Positions 23,314-31,123 are shown, counted from the stretch's first letter. The stretch: 31,123 nt of DNA from DSUN01 sp035527715 (GCA_035527715.1 DATKZY010000040.1:1-31123), one strand, 5' to 3'. The notes: a model not told the origin generated them from the letters alone. Numbers and translations are program-made.

Positions 23314-26300
23314 TCACATCTGCGCCGGCTGGCCGGCGGGGCGAGGGGTGATGATGACCTTGAGGCCCTCGACCCAGCACTTGTGCTCATCCGTGTAGTA
23401 GAGGTAGGCCCGGCTGGCGGGGCCAGTGTAGGTGCCGGGGACGGCGGCGACGCAACTGATGGGGACGGCGATTTTCTCGCCCGCCTTCATCTGGCGCCAG
23501 TAGAGCACGACGTCGCGGCCGATGACCTCGTAGGCGGCGACGGCGCCCGACTTGACGAGCTCCTTGAGCTGGTCGTGCCGCGGCTCGAGGCCGCCAGGGA
23601 TGCCGACGATGGCGAGGGTCATCGGGAGCGGGCCGTCGTTGAGGTTCTCGAGCTGGACAGCAGCTTCGGTGAGGGCGCCCTCGGTGACCTGCTTGTCGCG
23701 GAGGGCGACCTTGAGGCCCACCTTGCACTCCTTGGCCGAGGCGGGCCGGACGTTGTGGTAGTTGACGGCCAGCGAGTAGGGCATGGCGGCTCCGCCGTCC
23801 ATCCGCACCTCGAGGGTGTGCTTGCCGGCGGTGAGGAGCTCGCTGATGTCGGGGAGCTGGATGGCGCCTTGGGTCTCCTTGTCGAACTTCGCGGCGTCGC
23901 CGACCGGCTGGCCGTCCACGACGATGCGGACGGAGCCGGGGGCCTTGGGCCGGGCGCGGAGCTTGTCGTAGGTGACGATGGCGCGGAGGGCGAGGACGGT
24001 GCTCTGGGTGGAGCCGAAGCGGCCGGCCTTGCAGCTCTCGGCGACGAATTTCATCGCCTTCTCGACGGCGCCGGCGCACGCCGGCTCGCGCAGCCAGGCG
24101 AGGATGGCGAGCGAGGTGGTCTCGATCTGGAGCGCCTGGCCGCCGCTGCGAGTGATGCTGGTCACCGCGCCGTCCACGGCGCCCTCCTTGTTCTGGCTCG
24201 CGGCCAGCTTGTCCATCAGCTTCCTCGCGTCGGGGTGCTTCCCGAGGGCGAGGATGTTGGCGCCGAGGGCGACGATATAGCTGTCCTTGCTCTTCAGGGC
24301 GAGGTCCTTCACGTAGGCGATCTCTTTGTCGAGGCCCTTCTCGCCGGCCTCGAGAAGCGCCCACACGCAATAGGCGTCGGTATGCTCCTGGGGCGCGCCC
24401 CCGAAGCTGTCGAGCGCGCGGGCGTTGCGCTGGAAGCTGCCCTTGCCATCGCGGCGGGCGAGCAGCCAGCCACGGGTCCGCTGGATCATCGCGCCGTCCA
24501 CGTCGCGCACTTGCGCCATGTCGGTGAACTCCAGGAGACCATACGCCGAGAGGGCCTCGTGGCCGGGGTCGCCTCCGAACCACTCGTAGCCCTTCTGCTT
24601 GCACTCGAAGCTCACGAGGCGGGCGTAGCCCTTGTCGAGCGACGTGCGGGCGCGCTCGATGAGCTGCGGGTCAACGCCCGTGTGGGTGAGGAAGTACTGC
24701 TGGGCCATGACGAGCGGGTAGGTGGTCGAGCTGGTCTGCTCGAAGCAGCCGTTGGGGTCGCGGATGAGGCGGGCGAGGGCCTCGGTGAGGTTGGCGAGCG
24801 GGGTGGGATAGGCGGCGACGTTGGTCGTGATGCTGCGGGGCACCACGTCGGCGGGGATCTCGATGGTGTGGGTCGCCGCGCCGTTCGGGACCGTGAGGCC
24901 GCCGAAGGCGACCTCGACGGGGAAGCCGAGGGGCTTGACGGAGAGCTTGCGCGTCACCTTGTCGGCGTAGGCTCCGCTGACGGCCTGGATCACGAAGTCG
25001 CTGGCGGTATTGAGGTAGCCGACCTTGACGGCCACGATGCGTCGCTCGCGGGCCTTGGCGCCCAGGTCGAAGGGGTCCGGCCCCGTGACCTTGAGCTCCG
25101 GGTCGGCCTGCACGGATATGGTCGTCCTGGGCATTCCGCTCTCGATGCCGTTGACGAAGCCGACGGGGATCTGGACGACATCCCCCGCCGTGACCTCGAG
25201 CGGCAGCTTGGGTTCGATGTAGAAGGGCTTGACCGATTCCACCGAGCCGGTCGAGGCGCCCAGCGCGCCGTCGGCGCCGAAGGCGTCGGCGAAGACGCGG
25301 AAGGTCGTCACGGCATCCGAGAGGCCGAACTCCACGGTCGCCTCGCCCGTCTTGGGGTCGGTCTTGACGCCTGCGGTCCAGTAGAGCGTCTCGGCGAAGT
25401 CTATGCGGTCATTGGGCTTACGGCCCGGCCGCACCTTGTGGGCGTACTCGCGGACCGCGATGAGGTCGCTGCGGCGGAGGCGGCCCGCCACCGGGATGTC
25501 TTCCGCCGCCAAGAGTGCCTCCTGGGCGGCCTGCTGCTTGTCGAGGGCGTCGGCGAGGTGTCGGCGCAGTTCCGCCTCAGGCTTGGCATCGGGCTTGGCG
25601 GGCGGCTCGGGAGCGGGCCGCGCCGCGGGGGGAGCCGCCGGCCGGGGCGCCTCAGCAGCCACCTTCTCCTCGGGAGCGGCGGCGTCGGGGGCTGCCCCAA
25701 GGTCCATATCCTCGCCGGGGGCTGCGGCGCCCTCGGGCAGGGCTCCGCCTATCGCGCCGCGTCCCTTCATCGCTCCCCAGCGCTCGCGGCGGGTGGCCAT
25801 GCAGAGGGCGAGGACGCGGCGGGCGCTGTCGCCGTGGCTCGCAACGAACTTAGCGGCGTCCACAAGGGCGAACCGGCGCCAGCCCTGGGTGCCGAGCAGC
25901 AGGTCAACTGCTGCCGGGGCTTTCGGGTTGGCCGGGTCGAGGTAGACGTGGGCGTCGGCAAGCTCCCGCACGTCGCTCTCCAGGAGCACCATGACGGGCA
26001 GGCGAGGCGCCTGCTCGCGCTTCTCGATCATCTCGAGCACGCTGTCGTCGGTGACCGTGAGCCCGACGATGCTGCTGACGGGCTTTCCTGCATCGTCGGT
26101 CGTCTTGATGGTCAGCTTGGCGGTCTCGCCAGGGACGTGGGACGGCCTCTGGGCGATAAGCTCGACCCGCACCGAGGCGGCCGGCCGCCGGAAGATGAGG
26201 CGCTCGGCAAGCGGCTTGCCAGTGGCGTCCCACAGGGTGGCGACCAACACGCCGTCCACGCTGGCGGGTGGGGTGAGCACCACGTCGGCGATGATGCCCG

Positions 26301-27468
26301 GCGTGGCGTTCCAGGTGACGGATGAGACCTCGATCTCGCGCTGGGTGAGGGTGACGGTGAGTTTGCCGCCCGCTGTGCTGCCGACGCGGAGGCGGACGGG
26401 CTGCTCCCTGTCGGTCAGGTTGTCGAGCGCGCGGAGGATCCCGCCCGTATCTCTAACGGCAGGCAGGGGATACGTCGTCTTGATGCCTCGCGGCTCGGCG
26501 ATCCTGAGGGTGTACTTGCCGCCCCTCTGCGGCGTGAGAGCGAAGCGGCCGCGGCCCTCGTGCTCCGTGCGGAAGGCGGCGACCTGATTGCCCTGGGCAT
26601 CCACGACCAGGCCAGCGATGTCCGCTGGCTTCTTCGCCGGGGTCTTGGCCTCGAGATACACGCGTGTCGGCAGGCCGGCAACCAGGTCGCCGCCCTCGGG
26701 ATACATCGTTAAGTCCACTGTTTGCAGGAGGATAGGAATCGTCTTGGCCGCGGTCTCGACCACTCCGCCATCCTCGATCACCATGGCCAGGGAGCCTTCG
26801 CCGCGGGCGATCTCGGCAGGGAGCTTGAACTGCGCCGTGCAATTGCCTGCCGCATCCACAGTTGCGGCGCCTCGGAAGACCTCCTCGCCGTCCACTCGGG
26901 CGATAGGGGCCACCTTCGCACCGACTGGTATGCCCCCCTCGGCCCGCTCGACGTGAAGCGTGGCCGACACCTGGTCGCCCGGCCCATAGCCATCGCGCAG
27001 GAAGACGATCTGCGACCTCAGCCTCGGCGCGCGGTAGGCGCGGATGTCGAACTTCCGCTCGGCCGGCGGGTATCCGTGCCAGGGATAGGTCACCTTGAGC
27101 GTGTACTCGCCTCCCGCCTGGCCGGCGGGGATTGGCCACTGGAAGCCGAGCACGCTATCCTGCAGGGCGCACGTGCCCTGAGCAACCGTATCTCCTTTTG
27201 GGCCTTTGACTTCGATGACAGCGGTCGCCTGCTGGTTGGGCTTCAGGGGCGTGTGGTCGTGGGCGTTGAGGATCACGCCGCGGACGTAGACCCTCTCGCC
27301 GCCGCGGTAGATCGGCTTGTCGGTGCTCACGTGGGTGAGGAAGCGGTCGGGGCCGCCGAGGTCCTTCGTCGTCGCCTTGGCGGCGTAACTGTCGGAGCGG
27401 ACGAGCAGGGCCGCCCCAACGCCCAGCAGGATCGTCCCCAAACATCGCAGCACTCGCTCTTTACGCAT
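23314..27468 (-). CDS. Secreted alpha-2-macroglobulin-family protein with thioester motif (1384 aa)
   Basis: The start is supported by AGGAGGA 7 nt upstream of the ATG. Residues 1-30 form a signal peptide without a lipobox Cys. STDKPIYRGGERVYVRG (48-64) is the classical opening macroglobulin domain. Further MG domains follow to about residue 575, then an Ala/Pro-rich linker (about 579-635) before a helical stretch, and the A2M core with SDAVTTFRVFADAFG (about 712-726). Cys908-Phe-Glu-Gln911 (PNGCFEQTSSTTYP) is the internal thioester motif, starting the all-helical thioester domain (YEWFGGDPGHEALSAYGLLE). The C-terminal MG/receptor-like domain ends at 1384. Bacterial A2Ms are thought to trap foreign proteases in the periplasm. 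The usual penicillin-binding-protein 1C partner gene is absent nearby. Confidence 0.92.
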   Translation of the reverse strand: MRKERVLRCLGTILLGVGAALLVRSDSYAAKATTKDLGGPDRFLTHVSTDKPIYRGGERVYVRGVILNAHDHTPLKPNQQATAVIEVKGPKGDTVAQGTCALQDSVLGFQWPIPAGQAGGEYTLKVTYPWHGYPPAERKFDIRAYRAPRLRSQIVFLRDGYGPGDQVSATLHVERAEGGIPVGAKVAPIARVDGEEVFRGAATVDAAGNCTAQFKLPAEIARGEGSLAMVIEDGGVVETAAKTIPILLQTVDLTMYPEGGDLVAGLPTRVYLEAKTPAKKPADIAGLVVDAQGNQVAAFRTEHEGRGRFALTPQRGGKYTLRIAEPRGIKTTYPLPAVRDTGGILRALDNLTDREQPVRLRVGSTAGGKLTVTLTQREIEVSSVTWNATPGIIADVVLTPPASVDGVLVATLWDATGKPLAERLIFRRPAASVRVELIAQRPSHVPGETAKLTIKTTDDAGKPVSSIVGLTVTDDSVLEMIEKREQAPRLPVMVLLESDVRELADAHVYLDPANPKAPAAVDLLLGTQGWRRFALVDAAKFVASHGDSARRVLALCMATRRERWGAMKGRGAIGGALPEGAAAPGEDMDLGAAPDAAAPEEKVAAEAPRPAAPPAARPAPEPPAKPDAKPEAELRRHLADALDKQQAAQEALLAAEDIPVAGRLRRSDLIAVREYAHKVRPGRKPNDRIDFAETLYWTAGVKTDPKTGEATVEFGLSDAVTTFRVFADAFGADGALGASTGSVESVKPFYIEPKLPLEVTAGDVVQIPVGFVNGIESGMPRTTISVQADPELKVTGPDPFDLGAKARERRIVAVKVGYLNTASDFVIQAVSGAYADKVTRKLSVKPLGFPVEVAFGGLTVPNGAATHTIEIPADVVPRSITTNVAAYPTPLANLTEALARLIRDPNGCFEQTSSTTYPLVMAQQYFLTHTGVDPQLIERARTSLDKGYARLVSFECKQKGYEWFGGDPGHEALSAYGLLEFTDMAQVRDVDGAMIQRTRGWLLARRDGKGSFQRNARALDSFGGAPQEHTDAYCVWALLEAGEKGLDKEIAYVKDLALKSKDSYIVALGANILALGKHPDARKLMDKLAASQNKEGAVDGAVTSITRSGGQALQIETTSLAILAWLREPACAGAVEKAMKFVAESCKAGRFGSTQSTVLALRAIVTYDKLRARPKAPGSVRIVVDGQPVGDAAKFDKETQGAIQLPDISELLTAGKHTLEVRMDGGAAMPYSLAVNYHNVRPASAKECKVGLKVALRDKQVTEGALTEAAVQLENLNDGPLPMTLAIVGIPGGLEPRHDQLKELVKSGAVAAYEVIGRDVVLYWRQMKAGEKIAVPISCVAAVPGTYTGPASRAYLYYTDEHKCWVEGLKVIITPRPAGQPAQM

Positions 27469-27515
27469 TCAGGCTTCCTCCTGGCTGTGAAGTACACGGG
27501 GTTACACTCACTTAG

Positions 27516-27935
27516 ACGCAGTCCCGCCCCCTCCGGTTTCACCAGCAGACCTTTTGGCATCCGGCTGCGACCGCCCGCTACCTGGGCCACACGCGTCGCG
27601 CACGACCCTTCAACTCCATTTCCGACTGGCGCGGCCGCCCGATTCCGCCGCGGCAGGATCCCGAGGACCTCGAGCGCGCGAAGGGATTCGTCGAGGGGAC
27701 GAATCTCCCCGTCGAGGTCATCGCCTCGGTCGTTGGCTTTCGCAGCTACGCCTACTTCCGGGAGGTATTTCGGGCGCGGTACGGGGCCTTGCCCGGCGAC
27801 TACCGCACCCAGTTCCGCCGCGAGCACCCCATGCCTGCCGGCCTCCCCGAGACAGCCCAGATCACCTTCGACGCCCCTCCGCCCGACGATGCGCCCGAGG
27901 AGCCGCCTGTCGGCCCCGGCCCCCGGGCACGCTGA
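27516..27935 (+). pseudogene. Remnant of an AraC-family regulator (second HTH only)
   Basis: A frame open from just after a TAG (27513) to the TGA at 27933-27935, with no early start codon, encodes the end of an AraC/XylS DNA-binding domain. LERAKGFVEGTNLPVEVIAS, then VVGFRSYAYFREVFRARYGA and LPGDYR, at about 27669-27812, match the second helix-turn-helix and the closing signature (GF-x-S-x-x-YF-x-x-x-F-x-x-x-x-G-x-x-P-x-x-YR). The first HTH and sensor domain are missing. The upstream part of the frame (FHQQTFWHPAATARYLGH) is not recognisable. A Pro-rich tail follows. It is most likely a decayed copy that once regulated a neighbouring sugar locus. The rest of the gap 27469-28142 holds the promoter listed next. 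Confidence 0.7.
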
Positions 27936-28039
27936 TCACCAATCAAGCGCTGGCGCCGATCGGGCCAGCAGGGTTCCCGGGGAGCCGCCCGGATGGTCGC
28001 TTGGGTCGAATGGGCCAGGGGAAAAGGTGTCAAAGTGTG

Positions 28040-28068
28040 TTGACTCCGTCTTCCGCCGGGGTTATAAT
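28040..28068 (+). promoter_or_regulatory. Near-consensus sigma70 promoter for the PEP-CTERM gene
   Basis: TTGACT (28040-28045), 17-nt spacer, then TATAAT (28063-28068). The -10 is perfect and the -35 has one mismatch. It lies 75 nt upstream of the chosen ATG at 28143 and predicts a start near 28075. Confidence 0.75.
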
Positions 28069-28142
28069 GCCGGCGCGCGGGGGGTGGGCCTTAGCGGTGC
28101 GCAAGGGAGACGATGGCGGTGTTGGACCTTGGAGGATATGCC

Positions 28143-28889
28143 ATGCGGGCCACGACAGCGAGAATTGGCCGGATCGTGTCTTGTTTGCTTGTGTGCGCGG
28201 CGGCCTGCGTCCACGCCGCCCCAATCACCAACGGCGGCTTCGAGTCAGGCGACTTCACCGGCTGGACCACTGTCGGCGTAGCTTCGGTCCTCGATGCCAC
28301 CTTTGGGAGCGGTCCCATCGAGGGCACCTATCAGGCCTTCATGAACACCCTGGACGGGTCTGCTCCCCTTCTTGCGAACCAGGCCGCCATCGAGGTCTTC
28401 CTGGGCCTGCCAGCCGGGCGGCTCGACGCCATCAACTCTAGCGATGCCATTGAAGGCTCCGCCATCCGCCAGAGCCTCACCGGCGACGCGGGCGACATCC
28501 TCTCCTTCGACTGGAACTTCCTCACGAACGAGATCGAGGAGGGAGAAGGTGTCAACGACTTCGCGTTCTGGTGCCTCGTCAACCTCGACACGGGGCAACT
28601 GCTGGCCGATATTTTTACCCCCGGCTTCGTCGCCTCTCCGACTGCTATGTTCGAGGACGAGACGGGCTTCCGCAACGTGACTTTTGCGCTGCCATCCGGC
28701 GGGACCTTCGTCCTCGGATTCGGAGTCGTGGACGTTGGGGACCCGGATGTTGCGTCAGGGCTCCTGATTGACAACGTGAGCCTGACCTCGACGAATGCTG
28801 AGATACCGGAGCCCTGCTCGATTACGCTGTGCGTCCTGGGCGCCCTGGGCCTCGTGGCTCGCCGCGCTCGGGGCAAGCGCCGCAAGTAG
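28143..28889 (+). CDS. PEP-CTERM sorting-domain protein (248 aa)
   Basis: I chose the ATG at 28143 because GGAGG (28131-28135) lies 7 nt upstream and MRATTARIGRIVSCLLVCAA is a clean signal peptide. An upstream in-frame ATG at 28113 would add ten residues with a poorer fit. The mature protein begins APITNGGFESGDFTGWTTVG, a start typical of carbohydrate-binding-like beta-sandwich domains in PEP-CTERM proteins. The C-terminus (222-248) has IPEPCSITLCVLGALGL followed by a basic tail. It is predicted to be exported and sorted by an exosortase, perhaps into exopolymer. It is preceded by its own strong promoter and is not part of the nadA unit. Confidence 0.85.
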   Translation: MRATTARIGRIVSCLLVCAAACVHAAPITNGGFESGDFTGWTTVGVASVLDATFGSGPIEGTYQAFMNTLDGSAPLLANQAAIEVFLGLPAGRLDAINSSDAIEGSAIRQSLTGDAGDILSFDWNFLTNEIEEGEGVNDFAFWCLVNLDTGQLLADIFTPGFVASPTAMFEDETGFRNVTFALPSGGTFVLGFGVVDVGDPDVASGLLIDNVSLTSTNAEIPEPCSITLCVLGALGLVARRARGKRRK

Positions 28890-28985
28890 GCCGGCCTGCC
28901 CCCCGCCACCCACTACGGACTCTGGCGGACGCCTTCTCCCCAGTATGTTCTGGTTCATGCAACTGGGTCGCCAGTGCGCGCGGTG

Positions 28986-29014
28986 TTGTCCAGGCGACGC
29001 CGGGCCGGTATAAT
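28986..29014 (+). promoter_or_regulatory. Sigma70-type promoter for nadA
   Basis: TTGTCC (28986-28991), 17-nt spacer, then TATAAT (29009-29014), 37 nt upstream of the nadA ATG. The -10 is perfect and the -35 matches at the key TTG. Confidence 0.65.
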
Positions 29015-29051
29015 GCGCATGAGGTGCGGGAAGTAGCCAAGGAGCGATGAC

Positions 29052-29963
29052 ATGTCTGATGAGAGGCTTCTGGCGCGGCTGCGGGAGCTGAAGCAGCAGC
29101 GAAACGCGGTGATCCTCGCCCACAACTATCAGCGGGCCGAGGTGCAGGACGCCGCGGACTTCACGGGCGATTCGCTCGGCCTCTCGCAAGAGGCGGCGAA
29201 GACGGCCGCCGACGTGATTCTCTTCTGCGGCGTGCACTTCATGGCTGAAACCGCGGCCATCATCTGCCCCGACAAGACGGTGCTCATCCCCGACCCCAAC
29301 GCGGGCTGCCCGATGGCCAACATGGTGTCGCCCCGCGAGCTGGCCGTGATGAAGGCGAAGCACCCGAACGCCGCGGTGGTGACCTATGTGAACTCGTCGG
29401 CGGCCATCAAGGCGATGAGCGACGTGTGCTGCACGTCGGCCAATGCCGTGAAAGTCGTTGCCACGATTCCGCCCGACCGCGAGGTGTTGTTCGTGCCCGA
29501 CCAGAGCCTGGGCGACTACGTGGCGAAGCAGCTTGGCCGCCCGCTCATCCTGTGGCCCGGCTACTGCCCGACCCATCACCACATCCTGGCCAGGGACGTG
29601 CAGGCCCTCAAGGCCGAGCACCCCGACGCCCTGTTCATCTGCCACCCGGAGTGCACGAGCGACGTGGTGGCCCTGGCCGACCACGTGGCCAGCACGTCGG
29701 GCATGGTGCGCTGGTGCCGGGAGACGGCGGCGAAGACGATCATCGTGGGCACGGAGATCGGCCTGCTGCATCGGTTGCGGAAGGATAGCCCCGACAAGAC
29801 GTTCCTCGAGGTCTCGCCCCTCGCCGACTGCCCGAACATGAAGCTGAACACGCTGGAGAAGATGGCCTGGTCGCTCGAGGACATGGTCTATCGGGTCACC
29901 GTGCCGCCCGAGGTGGCGGGGCCGGCGAGGAGGGCGATTGAGAGGATGTTGGAGATCACGTGA
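29052..29963 (+). CDS. nadA: Quinolinate synthase NadA
   Basis: NadA condenses iminoaspartate with dihydroxyacetone phosphate to quinolinate in de novo NAD synthesis. It uses a [4Fe-4S] cluster held by three cysteines. These are visible as Cys86 (DPNAGCPMAN), Cys172 (WPGYCPTHHH) and Cys260 (LADCPNMKLNT), with the expected spacing. The substrate-binding landmarks AHNYQ (23-27), TGDSLGLS (38-45) and HPEC (198-201) are present. The length of 303 residues is normal for the compact NadA type. AAGGAG lies 7 nt upstream of the ATG. The other de novo enzymes, NadB and NadC, are not in the window. The stop codon lies inside a heptad repeat, and mnmA follows. Confidence 0.97.
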   Translation: MSDERLLARLRELKQQRNAVILAHNYQRAEVQDAADFTGDSLGLSQEAAKTAADVILFCGVHFMAETAAIICPDKTVLIPDPNAGCPMANMVSPRELAVMKAKHPNAAVVTYVNSSAAIKAMSDVCCTSANAVKVVATIPPDREVLFVPDQSLGDYVAKQLGRPLILWPGYCPTHHHILARDVQALKAEHPDALFICHPECTSDVVALADHVASTSGMVRWCRETAAKTIIVGTEIGLLHRLRKDSPDKTFLEVSPLADCPNMKLNTLEKMAWSLEDMVYRVTVPPEVAGPARRAIERMLEIT

Positions 29964-30046
29964 CGCGTGACGCGTGATCAGAGAAGAGAGTCATAGGCTG
30001 TTATCCTTCTCCTGAGTCCTCTCTTCTCACGCGTCACGCGTTACGC
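29961..30046. repeat. Large imperfect inverted repeat of GACGCGT heptads between nadA and mnmA
   Basis: The left arm ACGCGTGACGCGT (29963-29975), a GATCA bulge and GAGAAGAGAG (29981-29990) pair with CTCTCTTCTC (30019-30028) and ACGCGTCACGCGT (30029-30041): 23 pairs around a 28-nt loop. The nadA TGA is the start of the first heptad, and TGA recurs at 29968 and 29975, covering all three frames. The element may serve as a terminator or RNA-protecting hairpin for nadA. It shares its units with 5355-5387. Confidence 0.75.
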
Positions 30047-30082
30047 ATCCGGGATGGCCTGTCAGGGACATCGGCTGCTCCC

Positions 30083-31096
30083 ATGAGAATCGCCGTCGCC
30101 ATGAGCGGAGGGGTTGACTCCAGCGTCTCTGCCGCGCTGCTGAAGGAGGCGGGCCACGAGGTGCTGGGGCTGTTCATGCGCCTGGCGTCGGAGCCGGCCG
30201 GCGCGCGGCGGGTGGCGGAGCACCTGGGCATTGCCTTCGAGGCGGTGGATTTCACAGGGCAGCGGGAGGCGCTGATCGCGTATTTCTGCTCGGAGTACGA
30301 CGCGGGGCGAACGCCGAACCCGTGCGTCGTGTGCAATCGGCGAAACAAGTTCGGCAGGCTGCTCGACCACGCGCGGGCGCTGGGCGCCGAACGGTTGGCG
30401 ACGGGGCACTACGTGCGCCTGGCCGAGCGCGAGGGGCGACGGGTCCTGCGGCGGGGCCTCGACCCGACGAAGGACCAGTCGTATGTCCTCTCCCGGCTGA
30501 CGCAGGACCAGCTTGGTCAGGCCCTGTTCCCGCTGGGGGAGTTGCGCAAGGAGGACGTGCGGCGGATGGCGCGGGAGCGAGGGCTGCCCGTCCACGAAGG
30601 GGGGGAGAGCCAGGACATCTGCTTCGTGCCGGGCGGCGACTACGTGGCGCTCCTGCGGGAGCGGATTCCCGATCGCATCCGGCCGGGGCCGATTCTCGAC
30701 ACGAGCGGGCGCGTGCTGGGCGAGCACCCGGGCTGCCAGTGCTTCACGATCGGCCAGCGGCAGGGCCTGCGCGTGGCCCTGGGCTCGCCCCGCTACGTCG
30801 TGCGGATTGACCGCCAGGCCAACGCCGTCGTCATCGGGACGCGCGAGGAGCTGGAGCGGACGACGATGCTGGTGTCTGACGTGAACTGGATGGCCTTCGC
30901 CGAGCCGCCCGCCCGCATCGAGGCCGCGGTGCAGGTGCGCTACAACCACCGCCCCGTCCCTGCGGCCATCGAGCCGCTGCCCGACGGCTCCGCCCGCGTC
31001 ACCTTCGCCCGCCCCGAAACCGCCATCACCCCCGGCCAGGCAGCCGTCTTCTATGACGGTGAGATTGTGTTGGGCGGCGGATGGATTGAGGAATGA
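30083..31096 (+). CDS. mnmA: tRNA-specific 2-thiouridylase MnmA
   Basis: MnmA thiolates U34 of Lys, Glu and Gln tRNAs, using ATP and a relayed persulfide. The PP-loop is SGGVDSS (8-14). The catalytic Cys84 lies in NPCVVCN (79-85), aligned with Escherichia coli Cys102. The persulfide Cys180 lies in ESQDICF, aligned with E. coli Cys199. Other landmarks are ATGHYVR, LDPTKDQSYVLSRL, TIGQRQGL, and the C-terminal beta-barrel TPGQAAVFYDGEIVLGGGWI. At 337 residues it is about 30 shorter than the E. coli enzyme. Part of the difference is the missing loop after GLFM (GLFMRLASEPAGARRVAEHL). The stop is followed by the contig-end G run. Confidence 0.96.
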   Translation: MRIAVAMSGGVDSSVSAALLKEAGHEVLGLFMRLASEPAGARRVAEHLGIAFEAVDFTGQREALIAYFCSEYDAGRTPNPCVVCNRRNKFGRLLDHARALGAERLATGHYVRLAEREGRRVLRRGLDPTKDQSYVLSRLTQDQLGQALFPLGELRKEDVRRMARERGLPVHEGGESQDICFVPGGDYVALLRERIPDRIRPGPILDTSGRVLGEHPGCQCFTIGQRQGLRVALGSPRYVVRIDRQANAVVIGTREELERTTMLVSDVNWMAFAEPPARIEAAVQVRYNHRPVPAAIEPLPDGSARVTFARPETAITPGQAAVFYDGEIVLGGGWIEE

Positions 31097-31099
31097 GGA

Positions 31100-31123
31100 G
31101 GGGGGGGGGGGGGGGGGGGGGGG
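31100..31123 (+). other. Poly-G run at the sequence end, probable artefact
   Basis: The last 24 bases are all G, directly after the mnmA stop. Two-colour sequencers call absent signal as G, and assemblies sometimes carry such tails at contig ends. I treat it as non-biological. Confidence 0.8.

Noticed and set aside
23383..26325. 980-residue plus-strand open frame opposite the A2M gene
   Set aside because: The A2M motifs, including the thioester site, are on the minus strand. The plus frame is compositional shadow.
26722..28281. 519-residue plus-strand frame covering the A2M start and the AraC remnant region
   Set aside because: It is antisense to A2M in its first half and out of frame with the recognisable AraC motif at 27669-27812.
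29961..29996. Possible stop-codon recoding at the nadA TGA
   Set aside because: NadA is full length at the TGA and the sequence after it is repeat DNA with a further in-frame TAG at 29994, so read-through would add only a short meaningless tail.
1..31123. CRISPR array, tRNA or rRNA genes, insertion sequences or phage genes
   Set aside because: I saw no regularly spaced direct repeats, no tRNA or rRNA-like sequence, and no transposase, integrase or phage protein. The palindromic repeats carry no coding capacity of their own.

Overview
The window is a GC-rich stretch from an uncultured bacterium, most likely a planctomycete or a related member of the PVC or candidate phyla. The guess rests on family content recalled from memory, not on a search: PEP-CTERM proteins, a secreted alpha-2-macroglobulin, a ThuA / Gfo-Idh-MocA / sulfatase cassette, very large secreted glycoside-hydrolase-like proteins, and short palindromic repeats between genes. 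Good Shine-Dalgarno sites and a few sigma70-like promoters are visible. The left edge cuts a permease gene. The right edge ends in a pure G run that looks like a contig-end artefact.

Layout. 1-5352 (+): the end of an APC permease fused to two universal-stress domains, then a 1348-residue secreted glycosidase-like protein. 5396-6799 (-): a secreted ADP-ribosylglycohydrolase-family protein, divergent from the next block. 6932-16889 (+): a probable operon with a PQQ-type beta-propeller, a GH42-like 1195-residue protein, a right-handed beta-helix protein and a GH5-type enzyme. 17381-18181 (-): a PEP-CTERM protein. 18754-22018 (+): ThuA-like protein, Gfo/Idh/MocA oxidoreductase and cytoplasmic type I sulfatase, packed as an operon. 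22165-22967 (-): one or two small membrane proteins behind a promoter and an unusually structured leader. 23314-27468 (-): alpha-2-macroglobulin with a CxEQ thioester motif. 27516-27935 (+): remnant of an AraC-family regulator. 28143-28889 (+): a second PEP-CTERM protein behind a near-consensus promoter. 29052-31096 (+): nadA and mnmA, separated by a large inverted repeat.

How it fits together. Most of the window reads as a polysaccharide-use locus. Exported enzymes (GH42-like, GH5-like, beta-helix and the unassigned 1348-residue protein) would cut complex, possibly sulfated glycans outside the cytoplasm. The signal-less sulfatase, oxidoreductase and ThuA protein would finish sugar processing inside. 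nadA and mnmA are housekeeping genes.

The most interesting unexplained structure is at 22931-23231 (minus strand). A strong promoter is followed by consecutive, partly mutually exclusive hairpins. A 13-15 nt element then occurs three times, twice in one orientation and once inverted, and the inverted copy contains the start codon of a small membrane ORF. This looks like a riboregulator or attenuator and is inference only. Also notable are a palindromic repeat inserted in frame within a coding sequence (2993-3052) and 7-bp tandem repeats that carry TGA into all three frames at gene ends (5355-5387 and 29961-30046).
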